Below, in pieces: positions 13,826 through 19,267 of a stretch of 19,267 nucleotides of DNA. A program made the position numbers and the translations under genes. The stretch comes from Alphaproteobacteria bacterium (lineage in GTDB: Bacteria; Pseudomonadota; Alphaproteobacteria; Rickettsiales; 21-14-0-20-44-7). The notes below the pieces were generated by a model, which did not search any database, had not been told where the DNA came from, and was given only the letters and a program-made list of their open reading frames with translations. Position 1 is the first letter of the stretch, and each line of letters opens with the position of its first letter. Where the stretch lies: positions 1 through 19,267 of the forward strand of contig JABDBO010000016.1 in assembly GCA_013288575.1 (NCBI GenBank), given 5' to 3'.

Positions 13826-15781
13826 ATGATAAAATTATTAAAAAATTTATCGGTTGTTGAAATTTTATTATTTTATGGCTGGGGCGGTTATTTAATTTGG
13901 ATTTTTGAAAAAATAATTCACGCAGCGCCCAATTGCGATATTGGTTGGCTTATTTATGCTGCAAAAGCAGCAAGTAACGGCAAGTCTTTATATAAGGATT
14001 TATTTGAAATTAACCCGCCGCTGATTTTTACTCTTCATTATCTTTCGAATTTTATTGCGGATGTTACGGGTTCTGATTACCTCTTAACGTTCAATGCTTT
14101 CATTCTAGTTTTAATGTTATTGGTATTTGCCCTGACATTAAAACTGATTAGCCCGCTCTTAAAAAATGATGCCCAGAAAATAATCCTCGTTTCGGGCTTA
14201 TTTATCTACACCATATTATTGCCGTTAAATCGAGCGATTTTTGGCGAAAGAGAGCACTTATTTGTTATGTTTGTAACGCCGTATATATTATCGGTTTACC
14301 TACAGATTAAATATCGTAGAAAAGAAAAATTCAGCTGGTTTATCTATGCGATTGCTATATTTGGTTTTGTTTTAAAACCGTTTTATTTAATTTTCTTTTT
14401 AGCTTCTGAAGCTGTTTTATTTTTGAATAAAAGAAAAATTCTTAAAAATAGAAAAATATTATATCCAACATTTTTTGCGGCAATTGTTCTTTATATTGCC
14501 GGTGTCTATGTTTTTACCCCTAGCTATTTCCATGAAATATTACCGATGGGATTAAAAACTTATTATGGCCATCGTTTTAGCGATAATGAGCTTATTTCAG
14601 GCTTTTTGAGAAATATTTTGCCGCTGCCGTTTATTATATTGCTCATAGGTTTTAGCGATAATTTGTTAAACCGGGATGTGTGCAAATTATGGCTTGGTTT
14701 GTTGGTCGCTGCGGTGCTTTTGCCAGTGATTCAGTTCAAAGGTTGGGGCTACACTTATTATCCGTTATTGGCGTTTAGTTTTTTAAGTTTGGTTATGATT
14801 ATTTCTGAAACAAACTTTCATATGGAATTGGCGCGAGCATTCAAAACAACTTTCAAAAAAGGTTTTGAACATTCGTTATTTACTTTAATTCCGCCGGTAA
14901 TTTTGTTGCTCGCTGCAATGGCGATTTTAGCAGAAACGCTTATAGGGATTGTTCCTGCAAGTATTTACCTAAAACCATTTGCATTATATTTTATTATTTT
15001 TACGGCCTTAGTTTTTAAAAAACATAAAGCATTTCATTTTCGTTCAAGTGTTTTGATTGCTGTGTTTTCGCTCATATTTTTGAGCTTATATTTTTTACGG
15101 CAATTGGTGTTTACCATAGGTTTTATTGAGCCGCCGCTTTTGCTTGTTAGCCTTTTAATTGTGTTGGTTTGCGGTTTTGTTTTTGGGGCCAAACTCAAAT
15201 TTAGCAAACTGGATAAAGCTTATGTGATGCTGATTCCAATTCTTGCTCTATTTGCGCTATATGCAAAACAAGTTGATTATAGTGATTATTTATTAGGGCG
15301 GCTGCCAGCTGATGACCAAGTTTATGCCGAGCTTGATAATGTGATTAAGGCCGAAAATGCTAAAGATATTTTTATTTTCAACACGGATTTATATCCGGCT
15401 TTTCCGCTGGTGAATTACGCAAATGTTAATTGGAGTTCTAGGTTCCATCATTTATGGATGTTGCCGGCAATATATGAAAATACCAGTTTAGAGAATAAGT
15501 GTTATGTGGAAGAAAAGTTTATTGCCGAGAGGGATTTTGTTTACCAGGCAATTTATGATGATTTAAAGGCAAGCCCGCCGCAGCTACTTATGTTTGATGT
15601 TAGCCCGCAAGTGTTCTTATGGAAGGAAATGCCTTATTTTGACTGGCATCAATGTATTCATGAAGCTAATCCGGAATTGGACAAATTTATTAATAAGGGG
15701 TATTATCCGCTAAAGCAGGTGAATTACTGCAAGGGCGATAGAAGATCATCCTGCGCTTATGAGATATATAAGCAGAAATAA
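13826..15781 (+). CDS. Polytopic membrane protein, GT-C glycosyltransferase-like
   Basis: A 651-residue protein with an N-terminal hydrophobic helix, a first extracytoplasmic loop containing CDIGWLIYAAKAASNGK (37-53) and DLFEINPPL (58-66), then about ten more membrane helices up to about residue 480. Acidic residues Asp38, Asp58 and Glu61 followed by NPPL in the first loop match the GT-C layout (compare DE...HPPL in ArnT/PMT enzymes), although the match is loose. The last 160 residues look extracytoplasmic and contain five cysteines, four in the final 30 residues or near them (HQC, NYC, SSC), which suggests disulfides. It has no Shine-Dalgarno and begins 21 bases after the prepilin gene, so it is probably co-transcribed. 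Inference: sugar transfer to the pilin or another surface acceptor, as with pilO/tfpW genes next to pilA. A flippase or polymerase is possible. Confidence 0.65.
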   Translation: MIKLLKNLSVVEILLFYGWGGYLIWIFEKIIHAAPNCDIGWLIYAAKAASNGKSLYKDLFEINPPLIFTLHYLSNFIADVTGSDYLLTFNAFILVLMLLVFALTLKLISPLLKNDAQKIILVSGLFIYTILLPLNRAIFGEREHLFVMFVTPYILSVYLQIKYRRKEKFSWFIYAIAIFGFVLKPFYLIFFLASEAVLFLNKRKILKNRKILYPTFFAAIVLYIAGVYVFTPSYFHEILPMGLKTYYGHRFSDNELISGFLRNILPLPFIILLIGFSDNLLNRDVCKLWLGLLVAAVLLPVIQFKGWGYTYYPLLAFSFLSLVMIISETNFHMELARAFKTTFKKGFEHSLFTLIPPVILLLAAMAILAETLIGIVPASIYLKPFALYFIIFTALVFKKHKAFHFRSSVLIAVFSLIFLSLYFLRQLVFTIGFIEPPLLLVSLLIVLVCGFVFGAKLKFSKLDKAYVMLIPILALFALYAKQVDYSDYLLGRLPADDQVYAELDNVIKAENAKDIFIFNTDLYPAFPLVNYANVNWSSRFHHLWMLPAIYENTSLENKCYVEEKFIAERDFVYQAIYDDLKASPPQLLMFDVSPQVFLWKEMPYFDWHQCIHEANPELDKFINKGYYPLKQVNYCKGDRRSSCAYEIYKQK

Positions 15782-15801
15782 TTTTGTTACTGGCATGGCC
15801 A

Positions 15802-15807
15802 AAGGAG
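15802..15807 (+). promoter_or_regulatory. Shine-Dalgarno that fixes the ogt start
   Basis: AAGGAG (15802-15807) lies 5 bases before ATG 15813. It selects this ATG over the in-frame ATGs at 15759 and 15795. Together with the site before the receiver gene it is the clearest Shine-Dalgarno in the window. Confidence 0.8.
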
Positions 15808-15812
15808 ACGAA

Positions 15813-16328
15813 ATGACTTATTTTTATAAAACGATGAAATCACCAGTTGGAAAACTGAAACTAGTGGCAACTGATAAGGGGCTTTCGGCAATTTTGTGGG
15901 AAAATGATGACCCAAAACGCGTGCGTTTAGGTGCGCTGGAAGAAAATAAAAACCACCCGGTGTTAGTTGAAACGGAACGCCAGTTGAATGATTATTTTGC
16001 CGGCAACCTGGAGAAATTTTCTTTAAAGTTAGATTTTGTGGGAACTGAATTTCAGAAAAAAGTTTGGCAAGCATTGCTCACAATTCCTTTTGGCGAAACC
16101 AGAAGCTATGCGCAAATCGCCAAGCAAATTGGCAAACCTAAGGCTGTGCGGGCGGTAGGGGCAGCTAATGGCAAAAACCCAATTTCGATTATTGCTCCAT
16201 GCCATCGAGTAATTGGCTCAAATGGTAAGCTCACTGGTTTTGCGGGCGGGTTGGAAGCGAAAGCTTATTTGCTGGGCATTGAAGCGAAAGATGCTGTATC
16301 GGCTACGGCTAAACGAAAAGCGGCTTAA
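15813..16328 (+). CDS. ogt: Methylated-DNA--protein-cysteine methyltransferase (Ogt type)
   Basis: A suicide repair protein that moves the alkyl group from O6-alkylguanine in DNA to its own cysteine. The 171-residue chain has the short N-terminal domain (MTYFYKTMKSPVGKLKLVAT), the helix-turn-helix with the arginine finger in AVRAVGAANGKNP (Arg113), and the active site PCHRVIG with acceptor Cys130, followed by LTGFAGGLEAK. There is no AraC-type regulatory domain, so it is the constitutive Ogt form, not Ada. It begins 31 bases after the GT-C-like gene and may be read through from it; the pairing seems incidental. The stop is 9 bases from the end of the convergent kinase gene. Confidence 0.94.
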   Translation: MTYFYKTMKSPVGKLKLVATDKGLSAILWENDDPKRVRLGALEENKNHPVLVETERQLNDYFAGNLEKFSLKLDFVGTEFQKKVWQALLTIPFGETRSYAQIAKQIGKPKAVRAVGAANGKNPISIIAPCHRVIGSNGKLTGFAGGLEAKAYLLGIEAKDAVSATAKRKAA

Positions 16329-16337
16329 AGAAAAAAA

Positions 16338-17060
16338 TTACGCAGGAAATGTGAATTTGATCAGGCAGCCATTTGGCACAGTTTCTGACCAGATTTTACC
16401 GCCGTGTCTAGTGACTATTTTTCTGGCCATAGTAAGGCCTAAGCCAATGCCAGGATAATCAGTATCAGCGTTTAGGCGCTTAAACGGTTCAAACGCGCGC
16501 TCAGCATAAATTGGGGTAATGCCGATACCTTTATCTTCAATCTGGAAAAGCCATTCGCCATTTTTATTCTCAACTGAAATTTTTATTTTAGGCGCTTCAT
16601 TTGGTGCGACAAATTTCAAGGAATTTTCGATAAGCAGAGAAAATAATTGGAAGACCTGATCAGTATCAGCTTTTATTTCCGGCAGTTTTGCCACTTCTAT
16701 TTGCGCGTTTTTATTTTTTATTTTCTCATTAAGCGAGATTATGGCTTGGCGCACAGTTTGGTCGCAATTGGTCATTTCAAAAGGTTTGGCCATAGTGTTA
16801 AGGCGCGAGTAATCAACCAATCTTCCCAACATTGCTTGCAGTTTTTCACCGCTTTCGATAATCATCGAGAAGTATAATTTACCCTCATCGCTTAAGCGTT
16901 CGGCCTCTTCTTCCCTTATGAGTTTTGCAAATTCGATCATGCCGCGCGCGTAGGAATTCATGTCATGCGAAACACCGTAAACGAATTGTTTGAATTCATT
17001 TCTTAGAGTTTCGGCATCGATATTTTCCATCGGTGCAATAGTAGCTATTTTCTCAGCCAT
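16338..17060 (-). CDS. Small cytoplasmic histidine kinase with altered H-box
   Basis: A 240-residue kinase with no input domain, only HisKA and HATPase_c. The H-box reads VSHDMNSYAR with His32; the usual Pro-Leu at H+5/H+6 is replaced by Tyr-Ala. The ATP-binding domain has N-box LLIENSLKF (Asn146), G1 DKGIG (176-180), F-box FEPFKRL (190-196) and G2 GIGLGL (204-209), all intact. It overlaps the receiver gene by 8 bases (start ATG 17060; an in-frame ATG at 17087 would lengthen the overlap). Third gene of a kinase-receiver-kinase operon. It may phosphorylate or dephosphorylate the receiver, or act by pairing with the larger kinase; the altered H-box makes its kinase activity uncertain. Confidence 0.85.
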   Translation of the reverse strand: MAEKIATIAPMENIDAETLRNEFKQFVYGVSHDMNSYARGMIEFAKLIREEEAERLSDEGKLYFSMIIESGEKLQAMLGRLVDYSRLNTMAKPFEMTNCDQTVRQAIISLNEKIKNKNAQIEVAKLPEIKADTDQVFQLFSLLIENSLKFVAPNEAPKIKISVENKNGEWLFQIEDKGIGITPIYAERAFEPFKRLNADTDYPGIGLGLTMARKIVTRHGGKIWSETVPNGCLIKFTFPA

Positions 17061-17523
17061 TTTTTGTCTCATCATTAGAAAGAACAACTATGTGGAACCA
17101 GAAATTTTCAATGGTTTGCACGATCTCGGCAAATTTCTCGAGGTTAACCGGCTTTACGATATAACTATTTGCATGAAGGTTGTAACTTTTCACAACATCA
17201 AGTTCCGCCTTTGAACTAGTGAGAACTACTACCGGAATGTGCTTTAAATTTTCATCGGCTTTAATTTCTGCAAGCACATCACGGCCGCTTTTTTGCGGGA
17301 GATTAAGATCAAGCAAAACAATATCGGGAGTAGGGGTGGAAGCGAATTTACCCTCATGGCGAAGAGCTTGAAGAGCTTCAATGCCATTGGCGGCAACGGT
17401 TATGTTGTTGGCGACTTTGCCATTCTTAAAAGCTTTTTTGGTTAATAAAACATCACCATGATTATCCTCAACTAAAAGGATTTCCGCCGGTCTGCCTTTG
17501 TTAGTTATTGTATCAATTGACAT
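17053..17523 (-). CDS. Single-domain response regulator, Rcp1-like
   Basis: A 156-residue CheY-like receiver with no output domain. Acidic pocket Glu19-Asp20 (LLVEDN), phosphoacceptor Asp72 in LLDLNLP, Thr102 in LTSS and Lys124 in YIVKPV are all present. The N-terminal VEDNHGDVLLTKKAFK and C-terminal NFWFHIVVL are marks of the Rcp1-type regulators that partner bacteriophytochrome-like kinases. Its ATG directly follows the stop of the upstream kinase with zero bases between. Output is presumably by protein contact or a phosphorelay, since it cannot bind DNA itself. Translational coupling to both neighbours is likely. Confidence 0.94.
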   Translation of the reverse strand: MSIDTITNKGRPAEILLVEDNHGDVLLTKKAFKNGKVANNITVAANGIEALQALRHEGKFASTPTPDIVLLDLNLPQKSGRDVLAEIKADENLKHIPVVVLTSSKAELDVVKSYNLHANSYIVKPVNLEKFAEIVQTIENFWFHIVVLSNDETKNG

Positions 17524-19263
17524 TTAAGCCTCCATGCCTTTTGGGATGGTAAAGTGGAAAGTGCTGCCTTTGCCCAATTCCGAAGTTACCCAGATTTTAC
17601 CTTTATGATTCTCAACAATTTTTTTGCATACCGCAAGGCCAATTCCTGTGCCCTTATATTCCTGCCAAGTGTGTAAGCGTTTGAATGGTTCAAAAATTTG
17701 CTTGGTATATTCTTCCTTCATACCAATGCCGTTATCGGCAATTGCAAATTCCCATTCGGAGCCCAAATCTTTAACGCCAACATGAACTTTTGGCGTGACG
17801 CCGCCGGCCTGATATTTTAGCCCGTTGCCGATCAGGTTTTGCAAAAGCCGCATGAACTGAACAGGATTTCCCATAAATTCTGGCAGCCTATCACTGGTAA
17901 TTATTGAATTAGATGTGCGAATAACTTCCGAGAGGTTTTGTTTTACGTGCTGCAATTCTTCCAGTGCATTTACTTTCACAAGGCGCATGCCTTCGTTGCC
18001 GATACGGGCATATTCTAATAGATCGGAAATCATGGCTTGCATGCGGCTGGCGCCATCGGTCATTAAGTGGAGATATTCCTGGCCATCTTCATCAAATTTA
18101 TCATGATATTCCTCATCTAATATCGTGCTGAAGTTTGAAATCATGCGTAATGGTTCCTGCATATCGTGCGAGGCGACATAGGCGAAACGCTCCAATTCCT
18201 CGTTCGAAGAAACCAGTTTGTTGATAAGCTGGTCTTGTTTGGTTTCGGCTTCTTTGCGTGAGGTGACATCTTGAATTTGTGCGATGAAATATTCAGGCGC
18301 GCCGTTTGGCTTTCGCACAAGCGATACGCTTAGTGATATCCAGATTTCATGGCCATCTTTATGGAAATAGCGTTTTTCCATTTGGTAGGTTTTTATTTCA
18401 CCATCAACTAAGCGTTGTAAAAGCGCGAGATCTTTTACCAGATCTTCAGGGTGGGTGATGGTTTGGAAATCCATTTTTAAAAGCTCTTCTTCGCTATAGC
18501 CGATCATATTACACAAGGCTTTGTTTGCTTTTATCCATTTACCTTCTGGTGAAACAAGGGCCATACCGATGGCCGCATATTGCATGGCCGAGCGGAAGTT
18601 CTCTTCGCTTTTGCGCAAATTATCATTGATTATCGCATCATTAAGCGCGGCGGAAAGCACACCGGCTGATAGTTCTAAGGTTGCGATGTGTTTATCATTA
18701 AACGCGTTGGCTTTTGAAGATAACACTTTCAATACGCCAACTGCGCGTTTTTCATTTACCAGAGGAACGACGATCATTGAAGTGACGCCGATTTTGCGGC
18801 AGGCTTCCTTGTCAACGCGCTCGTCGGTTTCCGCATTATCACATTTTAGTGCGACATTTTTTTCCACACATAAGCCGGATAAACTTCCTTTAGCTGGAAT
18901 GCGCGTGCCGATATAAGAAGCGGCTTTGCCGCTGGCAGCTTTGTAAACCATTTCGTTGCCTTCGAGCATTTCTATAACGCTGCTTTCGGCATCGGTGATT
19001 ATTTCCATGCGTTTGGCAATTAGGTCCATGGCAAATTGCAGATCATGGTGAGTATGAGCGACATCACGCTGGATGGCGACAATATCTTCTAAGCGTTTTT
19101 GCTCTTCATGCATCATTTTGGTTTTGTTTTCTTCCATCTGTTTATGCAGAAGAGTTTTTTCAAATGCTTTGAGCGCCAAATATGTGCAAAGAGTAATTAG
19201 GAATGAAGTGAATATACCAATAGCTAAAGCTACGAGCGGAATTAGAGAGTTTTTTTCAGCCAA
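17524..19263 (-). CDS. Membrane-bound sensor histidine kinase (TM-GAF-PAS-HisKA-HATPase)
   Basis: A 579-residue kinase counted from a TTG next to the window edge; the true start may lie beyond. Domains in order: one membrane helix (about 8-32), a coiled-coil linker (40-75), a GAF domain (about 75-212, containing GSLSGLCVEKN and MIVVPLVNEKRAVGVLKV), a PAS/PAC domain (about 218-338, with IGYSEEELLKMDF and the PAC end YFIAQIQDVTSRKEAE), a HisKA of the bacteriophytochrome type (FAYVASHDMQEPLRM, His366), and HATPase_c with N-box Asn480, G1 DNGIG (510-514) and G2 GTGIGLA (538-544). There is no chromophore Cys context or PHY domain, so it is not a phytochrome; the GAF and PAS could bind a small molecule or redox cofactor. 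First gene of the operon with the receiver and the small kinase. Confidence 0.9.
   Translation of the reverse strand: MAEKNSLIPLVALAIGIFTSFLITLCTYLALKAFEKTLLHKQMEENKTKMMHEEQKRLEDIVAIQRDVAHTHHDLQFAMDLIAKRMEIITDAESSVIEMLEGNEMVYKAASGKAASYIGTRIPAKGSLSGLCVEKNVALKCDNAETDERVDKEACRKIGVTSMIVVPLVNEKRAVGVLKVLSSKANAFNDKHIATLELSAGVLSAALNDAIINDNLRKSEENFRSAMQYAAIGMALVSPEGKWIKANKALCNMIGYSEEELLKMDFQTITHPEDLVKDLALLQRLVDGEIKTYQMEKRYFHKDGHEIWISLSVSLVRKPNGAPEYFIAQIQDVTSRKEAETKQDQLINKLVSSNEELERFAYVASHDMQEPLRMISNFSTILDEEYHDKFDEDGQEYLHLMTDGASRMQAMISDLLEYARIGNEGMRLVKVNALEELQHVKQNLSEVIRTSNSIITSDRLPEFMGNPVQFMRLLQNLIGNGLKYQAGGVTPKVHVGVKDLGSEWEFAIADNGIGMKEEYTKQIFEPFKRLHTWQEYKGTGIGLAVCKKIVENHKGKIWVTSELGKGSTFHFTIPKGMEA
17529..17533 (-). 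promoter_or_regulatory. Shine-Dalgarno of the receiver gene inside the upstream kinase
   Basis: On the minus strand GGAGG lies in the last codons of the large kinase, 5 bases before the receiver ATG (17523). The kinase stop TAA immediately precedes that ATG, so termination and restart are directly adjacent. Confidence 0.8.
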
Positions 19264-19267
19264 ATTT

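Noticed and set aside
17524..19263. Bacteriophytochrome photoreceptor
   Set aside because: The kinase core and the Rcp1-like partner resemble phytochrome systems, but the N-terminus has a membrane helix and a plain GAF-PAS pair, with no PHY domain and no chromophore-binding Cys context that I can see.

Overview
The window reads as chromosomal DNA from a Gram-negative bacterium, most likely an alphaproteobacterium of low to moderate GC content. The evidence is the outer-membrane assembly lipoprotein gene bamD directly followed by recN (an arrangement typical of Alphaproteobacteria), an MFS drug transporter of the Bcr/CflA type, a periplasmic ankyrin protein, and an HK / Rcp1-like response regulator / HK operon. 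The lineage call is inference from gene content and order; no rRNA or tRNA gene is present. I find 16 protein genes, no insertion sequence, no CRISPR array and no prophage.

Layout. 1-1427: an unrecognised coiled-coil protein rich in ATA codons. 1430-2863 (-): a PLP-dependent cystathionine gamma-synthase-like enzyme of the long, fungal STR2-like type, with a five-unit heptamer repeat inside the gene. 2887-5597 (+): bamD and recN, separated by a 260-base gap with a GC-rich block and a multi-hairpin element. 5594-6835 (-): short-type glucose-6-phosphate isomerase. 6877-10823 (+): exported ankyrin protein, tsaD (tRNA t6A synthesis), a DUF2127-like membrane protein and a Bcr/CflA transporter. 10806-12947 (-): a fusion of a GT2 polyprenyl-phosphate sugar synthase with a GT-C membrane transferase, divergent from 13076-16328 (+): a type IV prepilin-like protein, a second GT-C-like membrane protein and an O6-alkylguanine-DNA methyltransferase. 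16338-19263 (-): a membrane GAF-PAS histidine kinase, a stand-alone receiver and a small cytoplasmic kinase, packed with no gaps.

Three things stand out. (1) Three intergenic elements (3793-3905, 7852-7919, 8964-9021) share one architecture: a long hairpin, one or more short GC-rich hairpins, then the conserved end GCGGCTGACGGCTCC or a close variant. Each sits between two genes of the same direction and a short way upstream of a predicted promoter. Two of them have long stems that differ by paired, compensating changes. They look like a dispersed, structure-selected repeat family that I cannot name. (2) Several first genes (bamD, the CGS-like gene, recN, tsaD, the GT fusion) have a good -10 box only 6-9 bases before the ATG and no Shine-Dalgarno, which predicts leaderless mRNAs. 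Two genes further inside gene clusters (ogt and the receiver) have clear Shine-Dalgarno sequences. (3) A solitary prepilin is followed at 21 bases by a GT-C-like membrane protein, opposite a carrier-sugar synthase/transferase fusion. This suggests, as inference, a pilin or surface glycosylation locus.

All four convergent gene pairs abut or overlap (2 nt gap, 4 nt overlap, 18 nt overlap, 9 nt gap), so no conventional terminator fits between them. Promoter calls are by eye against the sigma70-like consensus. Family calls are from recognised motifs, not database searches.
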